Of a stretch of DNA of 64,000 nucleotides, positions 8,147 to 18,826 are shown piece by piece. The notes below the pieces were generated by a model, which saw only the letters and a list, made by a program, of their open reading frames with translations, was not told the DNA's origin and ran no database searches. The position numbers and the translations under genes are program-made. This DNA is from Roseibium sp. HPY-6 (lineage in GTDB: Bacteria; Pseudomonadota; Alphaproteobacteria; Rhizobiales; Stappiaceae): contig NZ_JBEWCD010000001.1 in the NCBI RefSeq assembly GCF_040530035.1, positions 2,108,001 to 2,172,000 of the forward strand. The letters run 5' to 3'. Every line of letters begins with the position of its first letter. Positions within the stretch are counted from its first letter, which is position 1.

Positions 8147-9313
8147 ATGGCTGAGTCCCAAGAGACCGCCGCACCCGAGGCATCTGAGCCAGAGACACCT
8201 GAGCCCGGGGCACCTGAGAAGGACGAACGCGTCCGCGAGATGTCCGCCATGCGCAAGGCCCTGATCCGCCCCGAACTGGGCGCGATCTGCGGCACCATCC
8301 TCGTTTTCATCTTCTTTATCTCCATTGCCAGCGGCAGCGGCATGTTTGCCGCCGAGGGCATCGTCAACTGGGGCACGGTATCGGCCCAGTTCGCCATCAT
8401 CGCCGTCGGCGCCTGCCTGTTGATGATCGCCGGCGAGTTCGACCTGTCGGTCGGCTCCATGATCGGCTTTTCCGGCATCATCATCGCCCTCATGAGCGTG
8501 CAATGGGGCTTTCCCACCTGGTTTGCCATTCTGGTCGCCTTCGCCATGGCGCTCGCCATCGGCGCCCTCAACGGCTACCTGGTGGTCAAGACCGGCCTGC
8601 CCTCCTTCATCGTCACCCTGGCCTTCCTCTATATCCTGCGCGGCCTGACGATCTTCATTGCCATCGCCACCACCCGCAAGACCATCATCGGCGGCGTCAA
8701 GGATGCGGCCGAGGGCGATCCGATCGCCTGGCTCTTCGGCGGCAAGGTCTTCAACTGGCTGTTTGTCTGGCTTGCCGATCTTGGCGTTGTCGGCACTTTC
8801 GTCGCCGGGCCCAAGGCCGGCCAGCCGGTGGTCGAGGGCATTCCCATGCTGATGATCTGGGCCGTCATCCTGATCGTCTTCGGCCATTTCCTTCTGACCC
8901 GCACCAAGTTCGGCAACTGGATCTTCGCCTCCGGCGGCGATGCCCAGGCGGCCCGCTATGTCGGCGTGCCGGTGAACCGGGTCAAGATCTCCATGTTCAT
9001 GTTCACCGCCTTCTGCGCCACCATCTTCGCCACCTGCCAGGTGATGGAGTTCGGTTCAGCGGCCGCCGACCGCGGTCTCCTGAAGGAGTTCGAGGCGATC
9101 ATCTCCGTGGTCATCGGCGGGGCGTTGCTGACCGGCGGCTACGGCTCGGTCATCGGTGCCGCCCTGGGCGCGCTTATCTTCGGCGTGGTCCAGCAGGGCC
9201 TGTTCTTTGCCGGTGTGGAAAGCTCGCTCTTCCGCGTGTTCCTCGGGGTGATCCTGCTGCTGGCCGTGATCCTCAACACCTATATCCGCCGCATGATCAC
9301 GGGGGAGCGTTAA
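8147..9313 (+). CDS. Sugar (inositol-type) ABC transporter permease
   Basis: A 388-residue RbsC/BPD_transp_2-family permease with about ten hydrophobic segments after an acidic, Glu/Pro-rich cytoplasmic N-tail (residues 1-45). The characteristic stretch [19 protein letters not shown] and the C-terminal [17 protein letters not shown] are both present. The ATG at 8147 follows GGAGGAGACC; an earlier in-frame start would add an Arg-rich, unsupported leader. The next gene, its ATPase, starts one base after the stop. It belongs to the CUT2 importer class and would form the channel for the binding protein encoded upstream. Confidence 0.9.
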   Translation: MAESQETAAPEASEPETPEPGAPEKDERVREMSAMRKALIRPELGAICGTILVFIFFISIASGSGMFAAEGIVNWGTVSAQFAIIAVGACLLMIAGEFDLSVGSMIGFSGIIIALMSVQWGFPTWFAILVAFAMALAIGALNGYLVVKTGLPSFIVTLAFLYILRGLTIFIAIATTRKTIIGGVKDAAEGDPIAWLFGGKVFNWLFVWLADLGVVGTFVAGPKAGQPVVEGIPMLMIWAVILIVFGHFLLTRTKFGNWIFASGGDAQAARYVGVPVNRVKISMFMFTAFCATIFATCQVMEFGSAAADRGLLKEFEAIISVVIGGALLTGGYGSVIGAALGALIFGVVQQGLFFAGVESSLFRVFLGVILLLAVILNTYIRRMITGER

Positions 9314-9314
9314 G

Positions 9315-10094
9315 ATGTCTGATGCCCTCATAGAACTCGTCGATATCGAGAAGCATTTCGGTCCGGTGATCGCGCTGAACGGGGTTTCGGTCTCCGTCAG
9401 GGCGGGCGAGTGCCACTGCCTTCTGGGCGACAACGGCGCGGGCAAGTCCACCTTCATCAAGACCATGTCCGGCGTGCACAAGCCGACCAGGGGCAAGATC
9501 CTGATCGAAGGCAGGGAGACCAACTTCGAGAGCCCGCGCGATGCCATGACCGCCGGCATTGCCACGGTCTACCAGGACCTGGCCATGATCCCGCTGATGT
9601 CGGTCACCCGGAACTTCTGGATGGGGCGTGAGCCGGAAAAGCGCTTCGGCCCGTTCAAGTTCTTCGACTTTGCCACCGCCAACGAGGTCACCATGAGCGA
9701 GATGGCCAGGATGGGCATTCACTTGCGCTCGCCCGACCAGGCCGTCGGCACCCTGTCGGGCGGCGAGCGCCAGACCGTCGCCATCTCAAGGGCGGTCTAC
9801 TTCGGCGCCAAGGTTCTCATTCTCGACGAGCCCACTTCCGCCCTCGGGGTCCGCCAGACCTCGAATGTGCTGGCCACCATCGACAAGGTCCGCAAGAAGG
9901 GCATCGGCGTCGTCTTCATCACCCACAACGTCCGCCACGCCATGGCCGTCGGAGACCGCTTCACCGTCCTCAACCGCGGCAAGACACTTGGAACAGCCGA
10001 ACGCGGACACATCAAGGCCGAAGAACTCCAGGAACTCATGGCTGGAGGACAGGAACTCGCGCAACTCGAAGGATCCCTCGGAGGAACGGTATGA
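9315..10094 (+). CDS. Sugar (inositol-type) ABC transporter ATP-binding protein, single domain
   Basis: A 259-residue ABC ATPase. The Walker A motif is GDNGAGKST (about residues 35-43), the signature [14 protein letters not shown], Walker [13 protein letters not shown], and the switch His occurs in [11 protein letters not shown]. Classical CUT2 importers carry a fused two-domain ATPase of about 500 residues (RbsA). This protein has one domain, so a homodimer is expected, as in FrcA-like alphaproteobacterial systems. Spacing of one base from the permease gene and 28 bases to iolC shows a common transcript. Confidence 0.9.
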   Translation: MSDALIELVDIEKHFGPVIALNGVSVSVRAGECHCLLGDNGAGKSTFIKTMSGVHKPTRGKILIEGRETNFESPRDAMTAGIATVYQDLAMIPLMSVTRNFWMGREPEKRFGPFKFFDFATANEVTMSEMARMGIHLRSPDQAVGTLSGGERQTVAISRAVYFGAKVLILDEPTSALGVRQTSNVLATIDKVRKKGIGVVFITHNVRHAMAVGDRFTVLNRGKTLGTAERGHIKAEELQELMAGGQELAQLEGSLGGTV

Positions 10095-10122
10095 GGGTTC
10101 CTGGTACAAACGGAAGATCGTC

Positions 10123-12069
10123 GTGAAGAAACTCGATGTCATCACGATCGGCCGCTCGTCGGTCGATCTCTACGGCGCGCAAGTCGGTGGCCGGCTGGAG
10201 GATATGGCGTCCTTCAACAAATATATCGGCGGCTCGCCGACCAACATGGCGGCAGGAACGGCCCGGCTGGGGCTGAAGTCTGCGGTCATTACGCGCGTTG
10301 GCGACGAACACATGGGGCGCTACATCCGTGAAGAACTGGTCCGGCACGGTGTGGAGACCCGAGGGATTGTGACCGACAAGGAACGTCTGACTGCCCTTGT
10401 TCTGCTCGGCATACGGGATCAGGAACAGTTTCCGTTGATATTCTATCGTGAAAACTGTGCAGACATGGCGCTCTGCGAAGATGATATCGATCCGGAGTTC
10501 ATCGCCTCTGCGAAAGCCGTCGTCGCCACCGGAACACACCTGAGCCATCCGCAGACAGAAGCAGCCGTCCTCAAGGCCTTACGGCTTGCCCGCGAAAACG
10601 GCGACCGCACGGCACTCGATATCGACTACCGGCCCAACCTTTGGGGACTTTCGGGACATGGGGACGGCGAAAACCGTTTCATCGCATCGGACAAGGTCAC
10701 CGAAAAACTGCAATCGACGCTGCACCTGTTTGATCTGATCGTCGGCACAGAGGAAGAGTTTCATATTGCAGGCGGCAGCACAGATACGCTTAAGGCCCTG
10801 AGAAACGTTCGCAAGGTGTCCGGAGCAACGCTTGTCTGTAAGCGTGGCCCCATGGGTGCCGCAGCCTTCGAAGGGGATATTCCCGACACGTTGGACGAGG
10901 GCATTTCCGGGCCCGGATTCCCGATTGAAGTCTTCAATGTTCTGGGTGCGGGCGACGGCTTCATGTCCGGCCTCTTGAAAGGCTGGATCACTGGTGAGGA
11001 CTGGGTCACAAGCCTTACCTATGCCAACGCCTGCGGCGCCTTTGCGGTCTCCCGACACGGCTGCACCCCCGCCTATCCGAGTTGGGAGGAACTCCGGTTC
11101 TTTCTCAAACGCGGTGTGGAAACCAAGGCACTGCGCAAGGATCCGGAACTGGAACAGATCCACTGGTCGACCAACAGACAGTTTTCTCATGGCGGCGACT
11201 GGTCAACGATGCGCGTTTTTGCCTTTGATCACCGTATCCAGATCGAGCAAATGGCCGATGAAGCCGGCGTGACACACGAGCATATCGGTTTTTTCAAGGC
11301 CCTGTGCCTCGATGCGGCGCTCAAGGTTGCTGACGGCCAGCCCGGCTACGGCATCCTCAGCGACAGCCGCCTGGGCCGCGAGGCCCTTTACCGGGCTGCC
11401 GGAACCGGCCTTTGGATCGGCCACCCAGTAGAGTGGCCCGCATCACGGCCGCTCACGCTGGAACCGGAGATCGGACCGGACTTTGGAGGCCTTGCCGAAT
11501 GGCCTGCAGAACACGTGGTCAAGGTGCTGTGCTTTTATCATCCGGACGATGACGAAGCGATGCGGAGCGAACAGGAAGATGTTCTGAAACGTCTGTTCAC
11601 CGCCTGCCGGCGAAACCGCCTTGAGATGCTGCTCGAAGTCATCCCGTCAAAAGTGGGCCCCGTAAATGACGAAACCACCGCGGCGATCATCCGCCGCATT
11701 TACGAAATCGGCATATACCCCGACTGGTGGAAACTTGAACCGATGACATCAACAAAGGCCTGGGAAAGTGCCTGCTCCGCCATTACCGACAACGATCCTT
11801 ATACACGGGGCATCGTGGTTTTGGGTCTCGACGCTCCGGAAGACCAGCTTGCCGCTAGCTTCTCGACAGCGGCTCAGTTTGACCTGGTCAAGGGCTTCGC
11901 GGTCGGGCGGACGATTTTCGCCGATGCGGCACGCAATTGGCTTGCAGGCAAGATTACGAACGAAGAGGCCGTTGCCGATATGTCGGCCCGCTTTGAGCGC
12001 CTGTGCCGGATCTGGGACGCTGCCCGCAATGAAGCGCGCCTCAATGCGCCGGATGGAGTGCTTGCATGA
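10123..12069 (+). CDS. iolC: Bifunctional 5-dehydro-2-deoxygluconokinase / DUF2090 aldolase-like protein
   Basis: A 648-residue fusion. Residues 1 to about 330 form a PfkB-type sugar kinase with YIGGSPTNMAAGTARLG near the N-terminus and the catalytic anion hole NVLGAGDGFMSG near residue 270. This is IolC, which phosphorylates 2-deoxy-5-keto-gluconate. The rest is a DUF2090 domain (VFAFDHRIQIEQMADEAG; LLEVIPSKVGPVNDE), usually annotated as the aldolase giving DHAP and malonic semialdehyde and so replacing IolJ. The GTG at 10123 is preferred because it starts right at the kinase domain after GGAAG; reading further upstream runs into the ATPase gene. The last four bases overlap iolD (ATGA). Confidence 0.92.
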   Translation: MKKLDVITIGRSSVDLYGAQVGGRLEDMASFNKYIGGSPTNMAAGTARLGLKSAVITRVGDEHMGRYIREELVRHGVETRGIVTDKERLTALVLLGIRDQEQFPLIFYRENCADMALCEDDIDPEFIASAKAVVATGTHLSHPQTEAAVLKALRLARENGDRTALDIDYRPNLWGLSGHGDGENRFIASDKVTEKLQSTLHLFDLIVGTEEEFHIAGGSTDTLKALRNVRKVSGATLVCKRGPMGAAAFEGDIPDTLDEGISGPGFPIEVFNVLGAGDGFMSGLLKGWITGEDWVTSLTYANACGAFAVSRHGCTPAYPSWEELRFFLKRGVETKALRKDPELEQIHWSTNRQFSHGGDWSTMRVFAFDHRIQIEQMADEAGVTHEHIGFFKALCLDAALKVADGQPGYGILSDSRLGREALYRAAGTGLWIGHPVEWPASRPLTLEPEIGPDFGGLAEWPAEHVVKVLCFYHPDDDEAMRSEQEDVLKRLFTACRRNRLEMLLEVIPSKVGPVNDETTAAIIRRIYEIGIYPDWWKLEPMTSTKAWESACSAITDNDPYTRGIVVLGLDAPEDQLAASFSTAAQFDLVKGFAVGRTIFADAARNWLAGKITNEEAVADMSARFERLCRIWDAARNEARLNAPDGVLA

Positions 12070-13907
12070 GCACCATCCGGCTGACCGCCGCCCAGGCAAT
12101 GGTGCGGTACATCGCAGCTCAGATGACCGAAGACGGCGAACGGTTCATCGATGGTATCTGGGCCATTTTCGGTCACGGCAACGTGGCAGGTCTCGGTGAG
12201 GCTCTGGAGCAGGCCGGCAATCAGCTGCCGACCTGGCGCGGCCAGAACGAACAGACAATGGCCCACACGGCGATTGCCTATGCCAAGGCGAAGAAGCGAA
12301 CGCGTGCTATGGCGGTCACATCGTCGATCGGACCTGGCGCCACAAATCTGGTAACTGCGGCGGCCCTTGCACATGTCAACCGCCTGCCGCTCCTGTTGAT
12401 CCCGGGCGACGTCTTTGCCAACCGGGCTCCCGATCCCGTCCTGCAGCAGATCGAGGACTTCGACGACGGAACCGTCTCGGCCAATGACTGCTTCCGTCCG
12501 ATATCGCGCTATTTCGACCGGATCAGCCGGCCCGAACATCTTTTGACGGCCTTGCCCCGCGCTTTCAGGGTGATGACCGACCCGGCCAATTGCGGCCCCG
12601 TAACCTTGTCCTTCTGTCAGGACACGCAGGCGGAAGCTTTTGACTACCCGGAAAGCTTCTTTGAACCGACAGTCTGGCGCATTCGCCGTCCGGAGCCCGA
12701 CAGCCGGGATGTTGCGGACATTGCGGCGTTGATCAGGTCCGCCGCGCGTCCCGTTCTTGTGTGCGGCGGCGGCGTTGTCTATTCGCAAGCGGAAGAAACG
12801 CTCGGTGACTTCGCGACCCGCCACGGCATTCCTGTCATCGAAACACAGGCGGGCAAATCTGCCCTCGCCCAGTCGCATCTAATGAATTTTGGGGCTGCCG
12901 GTGTCGATGGCGCCGAAAGTGCGAACAGCCTCGCTGAATCTGCGGACCTCGTAATCGGAGTCGGCACTCGCTTTCAGGATTTCACCACCGGCTCCTGGGC
13001 GCTTTTCAAGGAGCCAGGGCGGAAACTCGTTTCCATTAACGTACAAGCCTATGACGCCGGCAAGCACGGGGCGACTGGCGTTGTCGGCGATGCAAAGGTG
13101 TCTCTTGAAAAGCTCTCGGCAGCGCTCGGTGCTCACCAGGCGAATGCGTTTGACCCGCAAAAACGGCTGGACTGGCTGGCAAAGGTCGATGCGCATTGCC
13201 GTGCACGGACCGGTGTCGCGGAGGAATATCTTCCACTTGACGCAGAAGTCATCGGCGCCGTCCAGCGCACCGCGACGGACAGAACGATCGCGATGTGCGC
13301 GGCCGGTACGATGCCCGGTGCCCTGAAGCTCCTGTGGCAGGCGCCACAGGGCGGTTATCACATGGAATATGGATACTCCTGCATGGGCTACGAGATCGCC
13401 GGGGCCATGGGGGTCAAACTCGCCCAGCCGGATCGCGATGTTGTCTGCTTCGTTGGAGACGGCTCCTACATGATGGCCAATTCCGAATTGGCCACCGCAG
13501 TCATGCGACAGGTTCCCTTTACCGTGGTGCTCACCGACAATCGTGGCTTCGGCTGCATCAACCGGCTGCAGATGGGTACAGGCGGCCAGCAATTCAACAA
13601 TCTCTACAAGGACTGCAATGTCGAGGTTCAGCCGGACATCGACTTCGTCGCCCATGCAGCATCAATGGGCGCGCATGCAGTCAAGGCAAAGGACATTGCG
13701 GATCTCGAAGCTCAGATCCTCGCCTCACGCGATCGCGCCATCCCGACGGTAATCGTCATAGACACCGATCCGATGCACGGTCCGGGTGAGAATGGTGGCG
13801 GGCACTGGTGGGACGTTGCGGTTCCCGAGATCTCTGCGCAGCAGGACGTCAACAAGGCGCGCGAAAGCTATGTGGCGGCGCTACAGCACCAGAACCTAGT
13901 CGATTGA
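12066..13907 (+). CDS. iolD: 3D-(3,5/4)-trihydroxycyclohexane-1,2-dione hydrolase
   Basis: A 613-residue thiamine-diphosphate enzyme that opens the ring of the diketo-inositol intermediate to give 5-deoxy-glucuronate. The N-terminal pyrimidine-binding domain includes IFGHGNVAGLGEAL and MAHTAIAYAKAKKR with SSIGPGATNLVTAAALA. The C-terminal domain carries the cofactor motif GDGSYMMANSEL followed by TDNRGFGCI, with the Mg-binding Asp and Asn. Length and order match IolD. The ATG lies inside the iolC stop (ATGA), indicating translational coupling. A palindromic repeat fills the gap before iolE. Confidence 0.95.
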   Translation: MSTIRLTAAQAMVRYIAAQMTEDGERFIDGIWAIFGHGNVAGLGEALEQAGNQLPTWRGQNEQTMAHTAIAYAKAKKRTRAMAVTSSIGPGATNLVTAAALAHVNRLPLLLIPGDVFANRAPDPVLQQIEDFDDGTVSANDCFRPISRYFDRISRPEHLLTALPRAFRVMTDPANCGPVTLSFCQDTQAEAFDYPESFFEPTVWRIRRPEPDSRDVADIAALIRSAARPVLVCGGGVVYSQAEETLGDFATRHGIPVIETQAGKSALAQSHLMNFGAAGVDGAESANSLAESADLVIGVGTRFQDFTTGSWALFKEPGRKLVSINVQAYDAGKHGATGVVGDAKVSLEKLSAALGAHQANAFDPQKRLDWLAKVDAHCRARTGVAEEYLPLDAEVIGAVQRTATDRTIAMCAAGTMPGALKLLWQAPQGGYHMEYGYSCMGYEIAGAMGVKLAQPDRDVVCFVGDGSYMMANSELATAVMRQVPFTVVLTDNRGFGCINRLQMGTGGQQFNNLYKDCNVEVQPDIDFVAHAASMGAHAVKAKDIADLEAQILASRDRAIPTVIVIDTDPMHGPGENGGGHWWDVAVPEISAQQDVNKARESYVAALQHQNLVD

Positions 13908-13954
13908 TGGAGACAAGCAAAATCCAAACGCTTCGGTGCTACCCCCTCACCTCC

Positions 13955-14057
13955 TCATCCTGAGGAGGGTCACCAGACCCGTCTCGAAGGATGGCGGCAC
14001 ACTCTGAAACAGTTGGCCCATCCTTCGAGACAGCGCAGAGGCGCTTCCTCAGGATGA
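13955..14057. repeat. Palindromic intergenic repeat, copy 2
   Basis: Outer arms TCATCCTGAGGA (13955-13966) and TCCTCAGGATGA (14046-14057) are identical to those of the copy at 4777-4879. Inner arms TCTCGAAGGATG (13982-13993) and CATCCTTCGAGA (14019-14030) are perfect. It sits between iolD and iolE, so it is transcribed within the operon and would fold into a long hairpin. Loop and spacer sequences differ from copy 1 while the arms are conserved, as expected for a dispersed structural repeat. Confidence 0.88.
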
Positions 14058-14122
14058 GGTCGTTTTTGAACGAACCACAAAACCGCGATACCGCGACCAA
14101 GAAACGTCACAGGACGAACACC

Positions 14123-15019
14123 ATGATCCTTTTCGGCGCCAATCCGATCGCCTGGGCCAATGACGACGACCAGAGCCTCGGTGCGCACATTCCAACGGAA
14201 CAGATCCTCTCCGAAGCGTCTGAGATCGGCTTCGACGGCATTGAGAACGGCCACCGCTGGCCGGATGATCCGGAAGAGCTGAAGCAGCTTCTCGGCAGTC
14301 ATGGTCTGAAGTTCATTTCCGGCTGGTATTCGCTTAACCTGTTGGCCCAATCGGTCGAGGACGAGAAGACGGCGATCCAGCCGCATTTGGACAAGCTGAA
14401 ACACAATGGCTGCAAGGTCTGCATTGCCTGCGAGACGTCCAACTCGATACAGGGATCGGATGTCGATGTGTCGACCAGCCCTGTCCTGAACGAGCAAGAA
14501 ATGAAGGTTTTCGGTGCCAAGGTTGAAGAACTCGCTGTCTTCTGTGCCGGCCAGGGCATCGACCTCGTCTATCACCACCACATGGGCACGGTTGTTGAAA
14601 CACTTGAGGAAATCGACGCCTTCATGGCCGCAACAGGTCCGGCTACGAAACTGCTCTTCGATACCGGGCACTGCTACTTCGGCAACAGGGGCGAAGACCC
14701 GGCACCGGTTCTTGAGAAGTACATCGACAGGGTCGGGCATTTTCATGCCAAGAACGTGCGACCCGCCGTTATGAAGGATGTTCGGGAGAACGGCAGGTCG
14801 TTCATGGATGGTGTCCGGGCCGGGGTCTTTACCGTGCCGGGTGACGAGGAAGGCGGCATTGATTTCACACCGCTTCTTCAGATCCTGAAGAAGGCCGGTT
14901 ATCAGGGCTGGATCGTCATCGAAGCCGAGCAGGATCCAGAAGTCCATAATCCGTTCAAATACCAGAGCCTCGGGCTCGGCACTCTCAAGGCAATCGCAAA
15001 CGAGTTGGATCTGAAATGA
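14123..15019 (+). CDS. iolE: Myo-inosose-2 dehydratase
   Basis: A 298-residue TIM-barrel (xylose isomerase-like) enzyme that dehydrates 2-keto-myo-inositol. It opens with [17 protein letters not shown]. The typical metal-site segments follow: [36 protein letters not shown] and [13 protein letters not shown]. The ATG at 14123 was chosen because it begins directly at the family N-terminus and has AGGACGAAC upstream; an in-frame start at 13991 lies inside the palindromic repeat. The last four bases overlap iolB (ATGA). Confidence 0.95.
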   Translation: MILFGANPIAWANDDDQSLGAHIPTEQILSEASEIGFDGIENGHRWPDDPEELKQLLGSHGLKFISGWYSLNLLAQSVEDEKTAIQPHLDKLKHNGCKVCIACETSNSIQGSDVDVSTSPVLNEQEMKVFGAKVEELAVFCAGQGIDLVYHHHMGTVVETLEEIDAFMAATGPATKLLFDTGHCYFGNRGEDPAPVLEKYIDRVGHFHAKNVRPAVMKDVRENGRSFMDGVRAGVFTVPGDEEGGIDFTPLLQILKKAGYQGWIVIEAEQDPEVHNPFKYQSLGLGTLKAIANELDLK

Positions 15020-15834
15020 GCGACCTTCTGCGCAAACCAACAGGAACCTCCAGCAAGGTTCACGACATCACCATCGCCAATGCCAAGGGCCCGAAGTCGC
15101 CTGACTGGGGCTATGTCGGCTTTGGCCTTTACCGCTTGCGTACCGGAGAAAGCGTTTCGGAACAAACCGGCGATCTGGAAGTCATCCTGGTCATGGTGGA
15201 AGGCAAGGCGTCGATCTCTGCCGGAGGCGAGAACTTCGGCGAGCAGGGAGAGCGCATGAACGTGTTCGAACAGCTGCCACCGCACAGCGTCTATGTCCCC
15301 AATGGCACCGACTGGTCTGCAACGGCAACGACCGACTGTACCATCGGCGTCTGTACGGCCCCGGGAAGAGATGGCCACAAGGCGCGCGTTCTGCCGAGTC
15401 CGGAAAAGGTGACACGCGGAAAGGGTGCCAACACCCGCTATATCTTCCCGATCGCCATGGAAGAATCCGACGTTGCCGACAGTCTTTTGGTCACGGAGGT
15501 CTTCACGCCCCAGGGCAACTGGTCATCCTATCCGCCACATCGCCATGACGAAGACAACTACCCCGACATGACCTACCTGGAGGAGACCTACTACCATCGG
15601 CTCAATCCGGATCAGGGTTATGGTCATCAGCGTGTCTTCACCGAAGACGGCACGCTCGACGAGACGATCTCCATGAACAGCCACGACGTGGTGCTTGTGC
15701 CGAAAGGGCACCATCCCTGCGGCGCGCCTTATGGCTACGAAATGTACTATCTCAACGTGATGGCAGGCCCTTTGCGCAAGTGGCGCTTCAAGAACCACCC
15801 GGACCACGACTGGATCGCGCAAAGGGATGCGTGA
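15016..15834 (+). CDS. iolB: 5-deoxy-glucuronate isomerase
   Basis: A 272-residue KduI/IolB-family double cupin that converts 5-deoxy-glucuronate to 2-deoxy-5-keto-gluconate, the substrate of IolC. The metal-binding cupin motif [19 protein letters not shown] lies near residues 173-191. [29 protein letters not shown] near the C-terminus is diagnostic of IolB. Its start overlaps the iolE stop by four bases. It is the last recognised iol gene in this operon; the final enzyme, methylmalonate-semialdehyde dehydrogenase (IolA), is not in the window. Confidence 0.95.
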   Translation: MSDLLRKPTGTSSKVHDITIANAKGPKSPDWGYVGFGLYRLRTGESVSEQTGDLEVILVMVEGKASISAGGENFGEQGERMNVFEQLPPHSVYVPNGTDWSATATTDCTIGVCTAPGRDGHKARVLPSPEKVTRGKGANTRYIFPIAMEESDVADSLLVTEVFTPQGNWSSYPPHRHDEDNYPDMTYLEETYYHRLNPDQGYGHQRVFTEDGTLDETISMNSHDVVLVPKGHHPCGAPYGYEMYYLNVMAGPLRKWRFKNHPDHDWIAQRDA

Positions 15835-15931
15835 GCACAGCCTGGTGTTCGCCTAACTCCGGTAGCCGTCGTTCGGGCATTTGGAGCATCGCCGCCTTTC
15901 AGCAGGCAATCGCTCCATTTGCCCGGATCAA

Positions 15932-18121
15932 TCAAGCTGCGTCCGAATGCCGGTCCTCGGTGTCTTTGGCCACGTCGAGCAGGAACTTTTCGACTTCCTC
16001 GGTGAGTTTTGCGCTCGCCTCGGAGACAAGATCGGAAGCGGAGTTCACTGATCCGGCTTCTTGAGACGTTTGCAGAACCACTCCGGAGACAGTGTTCATG
16101 CTGTTTTCCGCCGCACCGGTGCTGTCGCTGGCGGATTTTGCCGAACGGGCAATCTCCTCGTTCGCTGCGCGCTGTTCCTCGATCGCATCCGCAACCGAAC
16201 TCGTAAGATCCTTGATTTCCGAAACCTTCACGGAGATGTTGCCGATCGCTCCTGCTGCATCCTTCACCGATGTCTGGATACCGGAGATTTGACCGGAGAT
16301 CTCGTCAGTTGCCTTTGAGGTCTGTTCGGCCAACTGTTTGACTTCAGACGCAACCACAGCAAAGCCCCGGCCGGCCTCTCCGGCTCGCGCAGCCTCAATG
16401 GTCGCATTGAGCGCAAGAAGGTTCGTTTGCTCGGCGATGTCCCGGATCAGGTTGACGACGCTGCCAATGTGTTCGGCTGCCTCCGACAACGTCTGCACGT
16501 TCTGATTGGAGGCTTCAGCGGCATCAACGGTTTCAGAAACGATCCGCGTGGTCGCTTCCGTCTGATTGGCGATTTCCTGCACGGTTGCCGTCATCTCTTC
16601 CGTTGCGGCCGCCACGGCGGCAACGCTTTCAGAGGCGCTTTTTGATGCCGTACCGGCAGAATTTGTTTCCGTGGTCGCATTGTTTGCCAGGCCGTCCAGT
16701 GTGGTTGCTGCCTGGCGCATAAGGCCCATTTGGTCGGATACCGTCGACAGGCGCTCGGAAATTGCAGCCTTGAAGTCATTGATAAGGTTGTCGAGGAAAA
16801 TCTGGCGTTGACGTTCCTTCTCCTGGTCACTCTGCGCTTTTGCTTCAAGGTCCATGCGCTCAATCGCATTCTCCTTGAAAACACTGACCGCCCTGCTCAT
16901 GTCGCCAATTTCATCGCCGCGCTCGGCACCATCAACATCCACCTGTACATTGCCTGCGGCCAACCGGCTCATGGCATCGACCAGGCGTGCAATCGGCGTT
17001 GTGATTGTTCGCGCGGCCAGAAACCCGGCCACGGCAGCGATTGCAATGAGGATCACCCCCGTCACAAGCATTCGATTGCGCATCTCAACGACGGGAGCCG
17101 TTGCCTCGGCATAGGCCTGGGTTGCCAGGAGAATGAAGCTGTTGTCCATGTAGTCGAATGTGATCGCCTCGACATCCATCAGTTCGCCGCGATGCAGCTC
17201 TGCATAGCCGAATGCCCTGCCGTTCGCCTTGGCCTTTTCAACGACCGGATTGTCGATCTTCGTTGCAAGAATATCATTCAAGTCGGGCGTAAAATCGGTG
17301 TCGTTGCGCATCAGCCCGTCTTCACCAATCAGCAGCAGTTCGCCACTCGCGCCAAGGCCCAGATTTCTGCGCATCAGTGCATTGATCTTGTCGACCGGCA
17401 TTTGAAACGCCAACACGCCAATGGTCTTGTTGTCGGCGTCGACAACCTGGTGTGCCATGAAGCTTGCGGGCGCATCGTAGCTCGGGCCGTAGGGAGCGAA
17501 GTCTTCGAAGGCTACTCCGTCGCGCGACGAAATCGTCATTGCCTTGCGGTAAACCTCACCAAGGTCCGAGCCCGCCCATTTGCCGCCATCGGCCTTGAAA
17601 TTGGTCGCATAATCCAGCTCCTTGAACACCGAATAGACCAGATTGCCTTCGGTATCGAACAGGAACACGTCGTAGTAGCCTTCGTCCCGCTGCAGGTTAT
17701 GGAACCACGGATGATATTTCGCATGCACGGTGTCGTAAGCAGTCCCGCCGCTCGCTTTGTAGAGCTTGTCCTTCTCACCGGTCGGGTGCGGATTATCTTC
17801 AATATAGGCGCGCTGGAGTTCGGTTTGCAGGTCGACACCTTCTTCCGACATCGATTGCCAGACGCCGGCAAATTCCTGGACGGCCATGACGGTTCCGGGT
17901 TGCTCCGCGGTCAGAATGAGTTGACGCTTGATTGCGTCAAGATAGCCACGAATTTCCTCTTCACCGGCTTTCGCGGCGGCGAAAAGACGCTGTTTGGTCA
18001 GCTGCTCGAGACTGCCGACTGAATTGATGTAACTGGCAGCGCCGATACCGACGCCAACAATTGCTGCAGCTCCAACCACAAGGGCCGGTATTTTCTTGGA
18101 CAACCGCATTGCGGAGAACAT
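15932..18121 (-). CDS. Methyl-accepting chemotaxis protein
   Basis: A 729-residue chemoreceptor. A first membrane helix spans about residues 10-28 and a large periplasmic sensor region about 30-345 (with [19 protein letters not shown], Cache-like). The second membrane helix is about 350-370 ([19 protein letters not shown]), followed by a HAMP segment ([20 protein letters not shown]). The signalling coiled coil contains the hairpin tip [21 protein letters not shown]. The C-terminus ([10 protein letters not shown]) has no obvious CheR-tethering pentapeptide. The start at 18121 follows GGGGGAGAGGTGC. It is transcribed towards iolB and stands alone. An inositol ligand is possible from position only. 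Confidence 0.92.
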   Translation of the reverse strand: MFSAMRLSKKIPALVVGAAAIVGVGIGAASYINSVGSLEQLTKQRLFAAAKAGEEEIRGYLDAIKRQLILTAEQPGTVMAVQEFAGVWQSMSEEGVDLQTELQRAYIEDNPHPTGEKDKLYKASGGTAYDTVHAKYHPWFHNLQRDEGYYDVFLFDTEGNLVYSVFKELDYATNFKADGGKWAGSDLGEVYRKAMTISSRDGVAFEDFAPYGPSYDAPASFMAHQVVDADNKTIGVLAFQMPVDKINALMRRNLGLGASGELLLIGEDGLMRNDTDFTPDLNDILATKIDNPVVEKAKANGRAFGYAELHRGELMDVEAITFDYMDNSFILLATQAYAEATAPVVEMRNRMLVTGVILIAIAAVAGFLAARTITTPIARLVDAMSRLAAGNVQVDVDGAERGDEIGDMSRAVSVFKENAIERMDLEAKAQSDQEKERQRQIFLDNLINDFKAAISERLSTVSDQMGLMRQAATTLDGLANNATTETNSAGTASKSASESVAAVAAATEEMTATVQEIANQTEATTRIVSETVDAAEASNQNVQTLSEAAEHIGSVVNLIRDIAEQTNLLALNATIEAARAGEAGRGFAVVASEVKQLAEQTSKATDEISGQISGIQTSVKDAAGAIGNISVKVSEIKDLTSSVADAIEEQRAANEEIARSAKSASDSTGAAENSMNTVSGVVLQTSQEAGSVNSASDLVSEASAKLTEEVEKFLLDVAKDTEDRHSDAA

Positions 18122-18826
18122 GCACCTCTCCCCCAGGAAACCGGAAAAATGAACCTGTTAGGAACCGTGAGTTGAAAATTCCAAGGAATTCTTAACAGAA
18201 CCGCCTATATTTAATTTTTAATGTATTTTTGAAAGGAATTATTAACGAACATGAACAGCGGTTTCGCGAAACCAACAATTTGCGACGGGAATTATGCAAA
18301 AGGTTCCGGTTTTACTTGGTCAGTCGTCTGCAGCTGCATATTCAAAGAAGGTCAAAAGCATGCTTCGGCGCGAATCACTTCGTCGGCAAAATGTGCGAAG
18401 GTTCCCAACCTGGAGCGATAACGCCACCGGTCCAAGACCCTTTAGGAAGCGGTATGGAACCTGTCCCCTATGCCAATAATATCGACGACGTCCTGCATGG
18501 GTTTCGGCTGAAAGAAACGGCTGTTTTGCTTTTAGGCAAGAAAGATGTCTTCCGGCCTGTACTGAACGACACCCAATATCTGCACCGACAGATAATCAAT
18601 GAACAGCACCCATTTCGGTGCTAAGGCCAGCCAAAAACAAGAGCGGCTCTTTCCGTTTTTTCGCTTCAATATCTGCTGGAGAGACCCGAGACCTTCCGGT
18701 TCAGGAATTCCGCTGGTCTCAGCGTGACATCCGGCAGAACGAATGCGAACCAGCCCGCAGACCGGGCTGGTTCTGTGCATCAGCCTTCCCAGACACTGTT
18801 CCAGTGCCTGCAAAGCCGGAACGAAA
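18122..18826. other. 705-base gap without a convincing gene
   Basis: Between the chemoreceptor start and the symporter stop. The left 120 bases are AT-rich and should hold the chemoreceptor promoter. A GC hairpin with 9-base arms ACCAGCCCG/CGGGCTGGT at 18749-18771 lies about 55 bases beyond the symporter stop and may act as its transcript end, though no U-run follows. Short open frames occur on both strands, but none has a credible ribosome-binding site or recognisable motif. Confidence 0.6.

Noticed and set aside
16730..18022. Plus-strand frame of 430 codons over the chemoreceptor
   Set aside because: Antisense to a well-supported chemoreceptor with TM, HAMP and signalling motifs; no motif of its own.
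18229..18624. Plus-strand frame of 131 codons upstream of the chemoreceptor
   Set aside because: No start signal, no resemblance to any family, lies in a promoter region.
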